Source: Candidatus Gerdarchaeota archaeon
Lineage (GTDB): Archaea; Asgardarchaeota; Heimdallarchaeia; JABLTI01
Length of the DNA stretch: 48,560 nt
NCBI GenBank assembly: GCA_016840945.1
Contig: JAEORJ010000180.1
Coordinates: 1 to 48,560, forward strand
Reading direction: 5' to 3'
How positions within the stretch are numbered: position 1 is the stretch's first letter; each line of letters begins with the position of its first letter. The position numbers and the translations under genes were made by a program. Below the pieces are notes generated by a model. The model had not been told where the DNA came from. It saw only the letters and a list, made by a program, of their open reading frames with translations, and ran no database searches. This document shows, piece after piece, positions 40,765-48,560 of this stretch.

Positions 40765-41439
40765 GTGCCTGATCCAAGTTCCGATGAAATTATTACTCCC
40801 TACTTAACAGAGGAGGTACTCCTAAAGAAAAAAACACCTTTTCATGCTCAAATGGCTATTTTTAGATTAAAAGCTTGGCGAATGCTAGCTCACCATCCAA
40901 CTTGTAGTCGCTATAAGAATCATTATTTTTCAATAGGAAAATTACATCTCTGTATAGGTTGTTCTATGATCTATTCAGCTTTAATTATCTATACAATTTT
41001 ATTTTTCTCTTTACCTGAAGTTTTTCGTTACAATCTCTATGTGATTTCCATACTACCATTTGCTGGATTTGGTTTAGCGATAACTCATTTATTATTTAAA
41101 TTCAAAAATAAATGGATTAAGGCGTTCTTAAGATTTATTGCAGGATTTGGTATAGGTGCTTATTGCGCTGTCATAATTATTGGTCCTTATTGGTGGGCTC
41201 GTGTTCTACTAGCTTTCTTGTTGTTAGCTGGTAACCAATTATATGGAATGAGTAGAGGAAGAGGAGCAAATAGAAAAATCTGTGATGAATGTGAATTGCA
41301 ACACGCAGATCCACCATGTAATCCAGATAGAAATACAAATATTCGAATTAGAAAAATTTACACTATTATTGAGGAAGAATTACAAAAAGCACGTGAAAAA
41401 CAAGCTAGTAACGACGAAAATACCGGTTCTAGTAGTTAA
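40765..41439 (+). CDS. DUF2085-like membrane protein with cysteine motifs
   Basis: The 224-residue protein starts at GTG. HHPTCSRYKNHYFSIGKLHL then CIGCSMIY (about 43-70) matches the DUF2085 pattern 'H.~CsR~...g~~~~lC~RCt~~y'. About four membrane helices follow (67-160). A second metal-binding-like cluster, CDECELQHADPPC, sits near 172-184, and the tail is helical and charged. DUF2085 proteins are small membrane proteins of unknown role. Arrangement with the cysteine-rich genes downstream is suggestive but not evidence of joint function. Confidence 0.65.
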   Translation: MPDPSSDEIITPYLTEEVLLKKKTPFHAQMAIFRLKAWRMLAHHPTCSRYKNHYFSIGKLHLCIGCSMIYSALIIYTILFFSLPEVFRYNLYVISILPFAGFGLAITHLLFKFKNKWIKAFLRFIAGFGIGAYCAVIIIGPYWWARVLLAFLLLAGNQLYGMSRGRGANRKICDECELQHADPPCNPDRNTNIRIRKIYTIIEEELQKAREKQASNDENTGSSS

Positions 41440-41537
41440 TTTACTTAAAATCGTTTTTTCTACAAAAAGTTAATAACAAACAGAAATATCATTAGTTAGT
41501 ATTTATCTAATCGATGTTAAAGGATTAGTGAGTTATA

Positions 41538-42086
41538 ATGTCTGATGAAGAGAAATTCAACCAAGATGAAGAATTTCAAGCTGATTTTAATGAAGAAAAG
41601 TATGAGGATATCCCCCCTCCTTCTGAAGAACCTCCTCAACCCATAGGTTATATTCCTCCAGCTGACGGTACAATTCAAGGAGAACCCATTGAACCAACAT
41701 TAACTGATCAAGAGCTTAAAAAGAAGAAAAGACGAAAATGGGCTCTAATAAGCGTTTTTGGAATAGTTTTACCAATTCTAATTATTGCAGGTGTATTTAT
41801 TTTCATAATGTTATCTTTAGTTGGAGCATTTGAAAATTGTGCTGTAAATTGCTGTAATAATTGTGCTGATAGCTGTGCGCAATCATGTCAAGAATCATGT
41901 TGTGATAACTGTAGTCAATCATGTAATGATTCATGCAACAATGCATGTGCTAGTGGATGTGAAACCTCATGCAATAACTGCAATTGTTCATCTGCAATCA
42001 AACCAATAACAATTGTTGAGCAAATAGTAAATATAAAGAACCTTTACCTTTGGGTTATTCAAATAGTTGTTAATACTATTTTTTGA
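41538..42086 (+). CDS. Membrane-anchored cysteine-rich repeat protein (large paralogue)
   Basis: The 182-residue protein has an acidic, proline-rich N-terminal tail (1-60, with PPPSEEPPQP), then LTDQELKKKKRRK and a membrane helix (WALISVFGIVLPILIIAGVFIFIML). A cysteine array follows (about 100-152): 16 cysteines, most spaced C-x3-C (CADSCAQSC, CSQSCNDSCNNACASGCETSC) with occasional CC and CxxC. A second hydrophobic stretch lies at the C-terminus. Four-residue spacing puts cysteines on one face of a helix, or they could bind metals. The topology (lysines before the helix) puts the cysteines outside the cytoplasm. The next gene is a short paralogue. I know no such family. Confidence 0.65.
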   Translation: MSDEEKFNQDEEFQADFNEEKYEDIPPPSEEPPQPIGYIPPADGTIQGEPIEPTLTDQELKKKKRRKWALISVFGIVLPILIIAGVFIFIMLSLVGAFENCAVNCCNNCADSCAQSCQESCCDNCSQSCNDSCNNACASGCETSCNNCNCSSAIKPITIVEQIVNIKNLYLWVIQIVVNTIF

Positions 42087-42118
42087 AAAATTAGTAAATA
42101 CTAATTTTTCATTTTTTT
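42085..42118 (+). terminator. Hairpin terminator of the large cysteine-rich gene
   Basis: GAAAAATTAGTA (42085-42096) and TACTAATTTTTC (42099-42110) are perfect 12-bp arms followed by A and seven T. The stem begins inside the stop codon. Confidence 0.75.
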
Positions 42119-42211
42119 AATTCAACCCTCCTTTATCAAGAAAATAAACTTTATATGTTAGTAATAAAAATCATTATTGTTAAAACCTAATTATCAAAAA
42201 GGTAGCTAACT

Positions 42212-42532
42212 ATGTCGGAAGAAGTAACCTATACTGACCAAGAATTAACGAAAAAGAAGAAGAAAAGAACACGAAATATTCTCTTAATCATTTTCTGTGG
42301 TGTAATACCAGGTATATTAATAATTTTAGCTGTAGTATTTATTGTATTATTGGTGACAGGAGTAACTTCAATTGCTGAAGCTTGTGGAACTGCTTGTGGT
42401 GAATCATTAGGCCAATCTTGTTCTGATAGCTGTAATGCAAGTTGCTCAGGATCAGTTAAATTATCGTTTAAAGAAAACTTTACAAGCTATATTAATACCA
42501 TCAAATGGATGTTTTATTCAATTTTAGGATAA
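42212..42532 (+). CDS. Membrane-anchored cysteine-rich protein (small paralogue)
   Basis: The 106-residue protein is a shortened copy of the gene before it. YTDQELTKKKKKRTRN matches LTDQELKKKKRRK, followed by a membrane helix (ILLIIFCGVIPGILIILAVVFIVLL) and a small cysteine array with five cysteines (ACGTACGESLGQSCSDSCNASC), again mostly at C-x3-C spacing. The proline-rich tail is missing. The C-terminus ends in a hydrophobic segment. GGTAG upstream is a weak ribosome-binding site. The shared design suggests a family with variable numbers of cysteine units. Confidence 0.65.
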   Translation: MSEEVTYTDQELTKKKKKRTRNILLIIFCGVIPGILIILAVVFIVLLVTGVTSIAEACGTACGESLGQSCSDSCNASCSGSVKLSFKENFTSYINTIKWMFYSILG

Positions 42533-42644
42533 AAACATACCATTTTTTCTCTTATTTTTATGATAAAATTCATCGAGTTTATTTATTATCGTCACAATCT
42601 TAAATTAAGAGTCTCTACTTTCAAAATAGTGGAAGGTTTAATTA

Positions 42645-44348
42645 TTGCCAGCTCCAGTGAAAAAAATAGGATTCGTTCTTGGTGTCTCAAAAGAAAAAGA
42701 ATCCTTAATAGTTCGATTGGATGAGAATGTCGAACATGAGGATATCGTTGAAGGTAATTTTGTTAGTATTCCTCTAGCAAATGGTAATACACTTATTGGC
42801 AGAGTTACAGCTATAAGAGCTGAAAATCCACAATTAAGTGATGAAAGATATGCTAAATTCTGGATGGATAGATTAAGACGTTCTTTAGATTCCCGTTCAA
42901 TGTTAGAATTCACTGAATTTCATAGTATAGAAGTAATTTTGGGTTCTTGCATTACTGGAGATGGAGACTTAACTACACCACATGCTTGGGTTTCACCTGG
43001 TTCAATGGTTTTTGAATGTAGAGATAGTCTTTTGGAATTAGCAGTATTTGGTAAAGAAAGAGGAAAGATGGAAATTGGTAGATTTGCTGAACACACAAGT
43101 GAAATAATCGTCAAGTTAAATCCTAACATATTAGGTTCAGATGGATTAGCTATTTTTGGTTCTAGAGGTAGCGGAAAATCATATGCTGCAGGAGTAATTA
43201 TTGAGGAATTTGCAGAATATGGTTTACCTGCTTTAATTGTTGACCCTCATGGGGAGTATTTTGGCTTATCACATACTGCAGGTCCAAAAGGAGATGCTTC
43301 ATTACCAAAATATTTTGTTAATTTACTCTACCCAAATCGATACTATCCAAGATACTTTAACATGATGCAAAAAATAGCTAAAAAATTGGAAAGCGACTTT
43401 ACACAAGAACCAGTAACGATGCTATTCTCAGAAATTAGCACTTCTGAAATGTTTAGCTTTATGTATGATTTGACTCACACACAAAAAGAAAAAATAGAAA
43501 ATACTTGGTATGCTATTAGAGATTCACTTGGTTATGGGGTCTGCTATGATATAGACGGTTTTTTAGGGTTTGGTATTGAAAATAATATTATTGATGGTAG
43601 TAGTACTAGACCAATTGTCAGGAAGCTTGAAGTTTTTAGAAAGATGGGATTTTTCACAGAGTTAAATGGTGCTATTTGTCATTTAACAGGTTCAATAATT
43701 CAAGAATTTGATAATAAATATAGGAGAACTGAATCAGCAGATAAATCTCGAGATTTGAGTAACTTAGCAAGCGTGAAAAATCATTTTGGTCCTGAAAAAA
43801 TTACCATTTTAGATGTAAGTAACCCAGGTCTTGATGAAAGAGCAAGGAGAATTTTTGTTTCAAGTTATTTAAACAGATTACGTAGGACAATGGAAACTAA
43901 GGAAATACAAAGAGTATTTCTATTAATTGAAGAAGCTCATAGATTTATTCCAATAGGAGAATCGCCTACAAAACGAGCTATAGAATGGTTCGCTAGAGAG
44001 GGAAGAAAAATGGGTGCTGGTTTAGGTATAGTAAGCCAAAGACCTAGTGGGTTAGATCGTGATATTTTATCTCAATGTAATTCAAAACTTATTCTAAGAA
44101 TAACAGAACAATCCGATATAATGGTTGCTAAAGATATTCTAGCAGGATTTGCGGAAAGATATATTGGTTTGTTACCTTATTTAGAAAGAGGTACAGGTGT
44201 TCTTTCAGGAGCAGCTTTAAGAATTCCTATTTTAGTGAAGTTTCGGGAAAGAAAATCTTCAACAAAATATGGTGAGACAGTAAATCTAGTTGCATTCCCT
44301 GAAGATAAAGTAAAATCGAGAGAAGCTGAAGAAAAAGATTGGAAATAA
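42645..44348 (+). CDS. herA: HerA-type bipolar DNA translocase
   Basis: The 567-residue protein starts at TTG. An N-terminal HAS-type barrel (about 5-60: GFVLGVSKEKESLIVRL, VEGNFVSIPLANGNTLIGRV) precedes a FtsK/HerA ATPase core. The Walker A motif is GSRGSGKS (172-179), DPHGEY lies at 200-205, Walker B is LLIEEAHRFIP (about 427-437), and SQRPSG is nearby. HerA hexamers with NurA resect DNA ends alongside Mre11-Rad50. No mre11 or rad50 gene is adjacent; the NurA-like gene is about 25 kb upstream in the window. The gene is followed by a GNAT gene. Confidence 0.92.
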   Translation: MPAPVKKIGFVLGVSKEKESLIVRLDENVEHEDIVEGNFVSIPLANGNTLIGRVTAIRAENPQLSDERYAKFWMDRLRRSLDSRSMLEFTEFHSIEVILGSCITGDGDLTTPHAWVSPGSMVFECRDSLLELAVFGKERGKMEIGRFAEHTSEIIVKLNPNILGSDGLAIFGSRGSGKSYAAGVIIEEFAEYGLPALIVDPHGEYFGLSHTAGPKGDASLPKYFVNLLYPNRYYPRYFNMMQKIAKKLESDFTQEPVTMLFSEISTSEMFSFMYDLTHTQKEKIENTWYAIRDSLGYGVCYDIDGFLGFGIENNIIDGSSTRPIVRKLEVFRKMGFFTELNGAICHLTGSIIQEFDNKYRRTESADKSRDLSNLASVKNHFGPEKITILDVSNPGLDERARRIFVSSYLNRLRRTMETKEIQRVFLLIEEAHRFIPIGESPTKRAIEWFAREGRKMGAGLGIVSQRPSGLDRDILSQCNSKLILRITEQSDIMVAKDILAGFAERYIGLLPYLERGTGVLSGAALRIPILVKFRERKSSTKYGETVNLVAFPEDKVKSREAEEKDWK

Positions 44349-44432
44349 TCAAAAAAATTAATTTATTTTTCGTAATAATTGAAAGTAGTTAAATACTAGC
44401 AAGTTCTATAAAGATTTGAGTTATTTATTGAG

Positions 44433-45233
44433 ATGGTGGTCCCAATGTTACAAGCATTTACAAGTAGTGGCCATGAAAAATTATTACCGTTGTTTGATGA
44501 TCACAAATATTTGAGAGTAATAATTAAAACAATCTTAAAAGAAAATATTGGGCAAATTCTTGTAGATGACATAAAGGAACCTCACATTGCATTGCTATCC
44601 TATAAAGTAATAGAGTTCATTGCTGGGGATGTTTCAAATGAAAATGCTTTGGAATTGATAAGAAACATTCCCGAAAATAAGTTATTGATTTTTCCAAATA
44701 AAGATTGGGTTGAGTTGGCAAATACCGAGTTGATATTAAATCCTTATCCAAGAACAAAATTCTCATCTGAGAATCTCAATATTACTCATCTTGATAAAAT
44801 CCTTCAGAAAGGACTTCCCAAGAATTTCACATTAGAAAAAATCAATCATGAGACTATTAGTTATTTGAATCCCAAACTTGCACCAGCATTCCTTCCATTT
44901 TTTAAATCACCTGAAGAAATGGTTACTCGAGGGCTTGGTTTTTGTATTAAAGAAGATGATGTGAAATGTGTTAGTGTAGCGGCAGCTTCCATGCCAATTT
45001 ATGATAGTGAATTTGAAATACAAGCGCTTACAGATCCTGATAAAAAATATCGTAGGAAAGGATTTGCCTCTATAGCTTGTGCAGCGTTAATTAAAGAAGC
45101 TCTTAAACGAGGGATGACACCAAATTGGGATGCTGATAATGAGATCTCAGCTAAATTAGCTCTAAAATTAGGATTTTCTCATCCTGAACCTTATACTGCT
45201 TATATTAGCACTAGAAGTAGTGTTCAAGTATAA
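44433..45233 (+). CDS. GNAT family acetyltransferase
   Basis: The protein has up to 266 residues; an ATG 12 bases into the frame, after GGTGGT, is an equally good start. The C-terminal half contains the acetyl-CoA motif in KYRRKGFASIACAALIKEAL, then NWDADNEISAKLALKLGF, which matches the GNAT_acetyltran (PF12746-like) subgroup. The N-terminal part (1-120) is the usual extra domain of this subgroup. The substrate is unknown. It lies 84 bases after herA, in the same direction. Confidence 0.8.
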   Translation: MVVPMLQAFTSSGHEKLLPLFDDHKYLRVIIKTILKENIGQILVDDIKEPHIALLSYKVIEFIAGDVSNENALELIRNIPENKLLIFPNKDWVELANTELILNPYPRTKFSSENLNITHLDKILQKGLPKNFTLEKINHETISYLNPKLAPAFLPFFKSPEEMVTRGLGFCIKEDDVKCVSVAAASMPIYDSEFEIQALTDPDKKYRRKGFASIACAALIKEALKRGMTPNWDADNEISAKLALKLGFSHPEPYTAYISTRSSVQV

Positions 45234-45444
45234 TATATTATTAAATAACGTTATTAGTTAATTTTTAACTATTTAAATAAATAAAAAGTTGAATTAATAA
45301 GCCAATCAATTAATTAATTTATTTTTTAATAAATAAATAAATCGAACAAGTTATTCAAAGTGTAAATCCAGAAATAATCTTTTATAGAAGTTTTAAAATA
45401 CCGTTACAGTTGATTGATGATCATTTTAAAAAGAGGAAAAAAAT

Positions 45445-46437
45445 ATGGATTTACCATTCGATTTAGCTTGGTGGACGGTAATTGTCATAGCAATTATTGC
45501 ATTTGCATGTGAGTTTATGGATTCATCTCTTGGTATGGGTTATGGAACAACATTAACACCAATTTTACTTTTATTTGGTTTTGAAGCGTATCAAATTGTT
45601 CCGGCTATATTAATATCTGAATTTGCGACTGGTTTGACTTCAGCAGGTTTTCATGCATTGTTTAAAAACATGTCATTAGGTTTTGAACGTAAAGATACAA
45701 AAAATAAAGCAATAATGAATAAATTAACTAAAACTGGTGAACCAACAGGAGCAGGATATCCAACATCCGAAACAGATTTTCAAGAAATTGATGTAGTAAT
45801 GAAAAAAGAAACCTTTGGCGATAAATTAAGAAGTATGACACAAGATACAAAAGTTGTTTTTGTTCTAGCTCTTTTTGGAGTCTTTGGAACCATTATTTCA
45901 TCTGTTATATCAGTGTTTTTTGCTTACAGCAGTATATTCAAATTTGTAGTTAAAATATACATCGGCGTAATGGTTCTCGCTATGGGTATTATCATTGTAG
46001 CGCTAAGAAATAAAGAAATTAAATTTGCAATGAAACGCATTATTTCACTTGGAGCCCTCGCAGGATTTAACAAGGGAATCTCAGGTGGAGGTTATGGACC
46101 AATCACCGTTTCAGGTCAAATTCTATCAGGGCGAGATGGAAAAAATGCTATTGCTTCCACATCTTTAGCAGAAGGTATTGTTTGTTTTGTAGGCGCATTA
46201 GCATATATAATAACCAGCCTTGTCACTACTCATAATTCAGGAGGACCAGCTTCTGTTGGTGAATTGGGATTAACACCCTTCTTAGTTATAGGAGCAATGT
46301 TATCAACACCTTTGTCAGCTCTAACAACTAAAAAAGTACGAGCCAATTGGTTAAAAGCAATAGTAGGTTGGATGACAATGCTTCTTGGGGCATTTACCCT
46401 AATAAAAGAAGTATTGGGTTTTACAGGGATTTGGTAA
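45445..46437 (+). CDS. TauE/SafE-family anion permease
   Basis: The 330-residue protein has about eight membrane helices. MGYGTTLTPILLLFGF (about 31-46) and NKGISGGGYGPITVSGQIL (about 214-232) are the two glycine-rich half-repeat motifs of TauE/SafE permeases. A long cytoplasmic loop (about 75-135) separates the halves. Known members move sulfite, sulfonates or other organic anions. AGAGGA nine bases before the ATG marks the start. It is followed by a hairpin terminator and the mannosidase gene. Confidence 0.88.
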   Translation: MDLPFDLAWWTVIVIAIIAFACEFMDSSLGMGYGTTLTPILLLFGFEAYQIVPAILISEFATGLTSAGFHALFKNMSLGFERKDTKNKAIMNKLTKTGEPTGAGYPTSETDFQEIDVVMKKETFGDKLRSMTQDTKVVFVLALFGVFGTIISSVISVFFAYSSIFKFVVKIYIGVMVLAMGIIIVALRNKEIKFAMKRIISLGALAGFNKGISGGGYGPITVSGQILSGRDGKNAIASTSLAEGIVCFVGALAYIITSLVTTHNSGGPASVGELGLTPFLVIGAMLSTPLSALTTKKVRANWLKAIVGWMTMLLGAFTLIKEVLGFTGIW

Positions 46438-46453
46438 CAAATCCCATTTTTTT
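46426..46453 (+). terminator. Hairpin terminator overlapping the permease stop
   Basis: GGGATTTG (46426-46433) and CAAATCCC (46438-46445) pair perfectly around a loop made of the TAA stop plus one base, followed by A and a run of seven T. Confidence 0.75.
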
Positions 46454-46520
46454 CTTCACTAAAAATTAATAACTTTGTAATTTACTTCAATAATAGAAGT
46501 AAATTAAGAAGGTTAGTTGT

Positions 46521-48560
46521 ATGAGTTCTGGAAAGAATAAAGTTGTTAAAGAAGTGTATATAGTCCCTCACACCCATTGGGATCGAGAATGGTATCTTCC
46601 ATTTCAAGCATTTCGGTTTAAACTTGTTAAATTGATTGATCAATTGCTTGAAAATATGAAGAAACTTGATTATTACTTTACTCTAGATGGTCAATCAATT
46701 GTATTAGAAGATTATCTGGAGATCAGACCTGAAAAGAAATCTGAATTAGTAGAATTGATTCGTAAAGGAAAAATTGCTATCGGTCCATGGTATATTTTAC
46801 CAGATGAATGGTTAGTAGGACAAGAAAGTTTACTAAGAAATTTAGAAATAAGCTTTGATTTAGCAAGAGAATTTGATATACCTGTAATGCAAGTGGGGTA
46901 TTTACCAGATCAATTTGGCCATACAAAAGCCATCCCTCAAATTCTGAGTAATTTGACTAAATTCAAAGCTATGGTAGCATGGAGAGGTATAGGACCTGAA
47001 ATCACTTCAATTCCTTTTATCTGGAAAAGCCATCCAGAAGCAAAAAGTATGATATTAGGAAATTATTTGCCTTTTGGATATGGTAATGCTGCTGGTTTAC
47101 CTAATGATGATTCTTTAACAGAATCTATTGAAAAAAGAATAGAAGAATTAGAACCATATACAACTATACCTAATTATTTGTTAATGAATGGTACAGACCA
47201 TCATTTTCCCCAATTTTTCATTCTTGATTGGATAGCTAATCAAAAATTGAAAGGATTGAAAATAAAACTAAGTTTACTTGAAGAATATATTGATTCACTC
47301 CAAAAGAAGATTAGTGAGCTTAATTATTCACCTCCAATTTACTCGGGTGAATTCCGTTCTTCAGCTAGGGCGCCATTATTACAAGATACTTATTCTGCAA
47401 GAATGTGGATAAAACAATGGGATGCTAAAATAGAAGATTTGTTAATTCACTATGCTGAACCAATTAGCTCAATACTTTTTGCTAACTCAATAAAAGACTA
47501 TCCTACTTCTGAGTTAGTATTAGCATGGAAATGGTTATTGAAAAACCAACCTCATGATTCTATTTGTGGATGTTCAATCGATCAAGTACATGAAGAGATG
47601 AAATCACGCTATTATTGGGCAGAATCAATAGCAAACACCATTTTAGAAGAAACCAAAGAGATTATTGAAGAAAAATCCCAAAAGGATGACGGTTCATATT
47701 GTGCAGTTTTTAATCCTACAAATTCTAAAGAAATCTTACAAGAGATTACTTTCACAGTTCCAGCTAAAACACCAATTTTAGCTGTTGAAACTTTAGATGG
47801 TATTGAGTGTCATACCCAAGTTGAAAGTGCTTCTGAGGACATAGTTTTTGATAATAACTTCAAACCAATGATGTTGAAGGCTGGTTTGAAAATGCTTCCT
47901 GGTAGAAAATTAATGGATATTTATCTTAATGAAGTTCATTTATCCGATGGAGAAGATCCGCGTTTATGTGAAATCTTATTGATGTTTGGGAAGAAACAAA
48001 TCGGAGAATTGGATATAACAGCACTAAAAGCTGATATGGTAAAAATAATTGAGAGTAAGAAATATAATAAATTCCATGTTAAAGCTACATTGGGAACAAA
48101 ACAAACATACTCGAGTATGGTTCCTTTAAATCCTTGGTCACTTACAAAGGTTAAACTCAAATCAAAAATTAAAGATACCATAATAAGTAATTTTGAAACA
48201 ACCAAAAACAAGGTAAGAACACAGTTTTATGAAATTAGTTTCAATAATGATGGAACATTTGATCTCCATGATAAGAAAACAAATATGATTTTTCCGAGAT
48301 TACACCAATTTGAAAGTTGGGGTGATAGAGGGGATGAATACACTTTTGGTAGGCTAGGGCCAATTAAAACCAAACTAAAAAGGATAACTCGAAAAGTCCT
48401 TTCAGACGGACCGAATTATAGTGAAATTCAACAAGATTCACTTCTAGAAACTTTTGCTGAAATAGATTTAACACGAGAAAAAAGGATTGGCAAAACATTA
48501 ATTCCAATATCAACGATATTCAAATTTTATCGTGATATACCTCGAATTGATATTAAATCA
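46521..48560 (+). CDS. GH38 alpha-mannosidase, truncated by the window edge
   Basis: 680 codons are visible without a stop. VPHTHWDREWY (15-25) holds zinc ligands (His17, Asp/His of HWD). The nucleophile is Asp130 in GYLPDQFGHTKAIPQ, and NQPHDSICGCSID (about 347) is the third conserved motif. The pattern resembles the MngB/mannosylglycerate-hydrolase side of GH38. GAAGGTT precedes the ATG. The protein has no signal peptide, so it should work in the cytosol on mannosides or mannosylglycerate. The beta-sandwich C-terminal part continues beyond the window. Confidence 0.92.
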   Translation, partial: MSSGKNKVVKEVYIVPHTHWDREWYLPFQAFRFKLVKLIDQLLENMKKLDYYFTLDGQSIVLEDYLEIRPEKKSELVELIRKGKIAIGPWYILPDEWLVGQESLLRNLEISFDLAREFDIPVMQVGYLPDQFGHTKAIPQILSNLTKFKAMVAWRGIGPEITSIPFIWKSHPEAKSMILGNYLPFGYGNAAGLPNDDSLTESIEKRIEELEPYTTIPNYLLMNGTDHHFPQFFILDWIANQKLKGLKIKLSLLEEYIDSLQKKISELNYSPPIYSGEFRSSARAPLLQDTYSARMWIKQWDAKIEDLLIHYAEPISSILFANSIKDYPTSELVLAWKWLLKNQPHDSICGCSIDQVHEEMKSRYYWAESIANTILEETKEIIEEKSQKDDGSYCAVFNPTNSKEILQEITFTVPAKTPILAVETLDGIECHTQVESASEDIVFDNNFKPMMLKAGLKMLPGRKLMDIYLNEVHLSDGEDPRLCEILLMFGKKQIGELDITALKADMVKIIESKKYNKFHVKATLGTKQTYSSMVPLNPWSLTKVKLKSKIKDTIISNFETTKNKVRTQFYEISFNNDGTFDLHDKKTNMIFPRLHQFESWGDRGDEYTFGRLGPIKTKLKRITRKVLSDGPNYSEIQQDSLLETFAEIDLTREKRIGKTLIPISTIFKFYRDIPRIDIKS

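Noticed and set aside
45234..45444. AT-rich repeats (AATAACGTTATT palindrome and AAATAAATAAATAAAT-type runs) before the permease gene
   Set aside because: They look like low-complexity sequence expected in this base composition. No replication-origin features such as mini-ORB sites or a cdc6 gene are present.
1..48560. tRNA genes, rRNA genes, insertion sequences or prophage
   Set aside because: Reading both strands I found no T-loop/acceptor combination, rRNA core sequence, transposase, integrase or terminal inverted repeats flanking a gene.

Overview
The window reads as a fragment of an AT-rich archaeal chromosome, most probably from an Asgard archaeon. Supporting signs are a profilin-like protein (380-742), a protein that resembles the eukaryotic longin-DENN protein folliculin (22262-23521), an archaeal-type phosphoglycerate kinase, a fused formaldehyde-activating enzyme/hexulose-phosphate synthase, a HerA-type DNA-translocating ATPase and a NurA-like protein. 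TATA boxes sit at archaeal spacing, some starts look leaderless, and TTG start codons are frequent. I infer Asgard, perhaps the Heimdallarchaeia side, but no rRNA, ribosomal protein or tRNA gene is present to fix the lineage.

Layout. 1-6.4 kb: a possible partial gene, the profilin-like gene, a secreted subtilase, a zinc-finger membrane protein, a small membrane protein and a UPF0173-type metallo-hydrolase. 6.8-13.9 kb: a TPR protein, a small secreted protein, a double-HTH regulator, a secreted caspase-like peptidase and three membrane proteins (DUF998-like, zinc ribbon plus DUF4234-like, VTT/DedA-like with an extra domain). 14.3-17.6 kb: two paralogous winged-helix regulators, a membrane-anchored small HTH protein and a NurA-like nuclease with an N-terminal winged helix. 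17.8-23.9 kb: a PRC-barrel protein, leuC/leuD, a CheY-like receiver, the folliculin-like protein and acylphosphatase. 24-29 kb: two very large surface proteins. 29.3-33.3 kb: citG, citC, pgk and a glyoxalase-fold protein. 33.4-38.1 kb: a membrane HEAT-repeat protein, a tandem pair of bactofilin-like beta-solenoid proteins and a glycerophosphodiesterase. 38.3-40.6 kb: fae-hps, a DUF202 protein, a strongly structured candidate ncRNA and a 77-residue protein. 40.8-48.6 kb: a DUF2085-like protein, two membrane-anchored cysteine-rich paralogues, herA, a GNAT protein, a TauE/SafE permease and a GH38 alpha-mannosidase running off the right edge.

Themes. Most transcription units hold one gene; leuC-leuD is the clearest coupled pair, with a full Shine-Dalgarno sequence placed for an AUA start codon. 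Many genes end in perfect hairpins, often followed by a T run and often shared by convergent genes. Both bactofilin-like genes carry almost the same promoter, with a palindrome at identical distance from the TATA box. Four intergenic regions hold candidate structured RNAs. The best (40104-40263) has a 12-bp closing stem and two hairpin loops that are complementary over 9 nt.

The observations I rank highest are the folliculin-like protein, the kissing-loop RNA, the AUA start of leuD, the profilin and the paired beta-solenoid genes. All calls come from reading the sequence; no database search was run.
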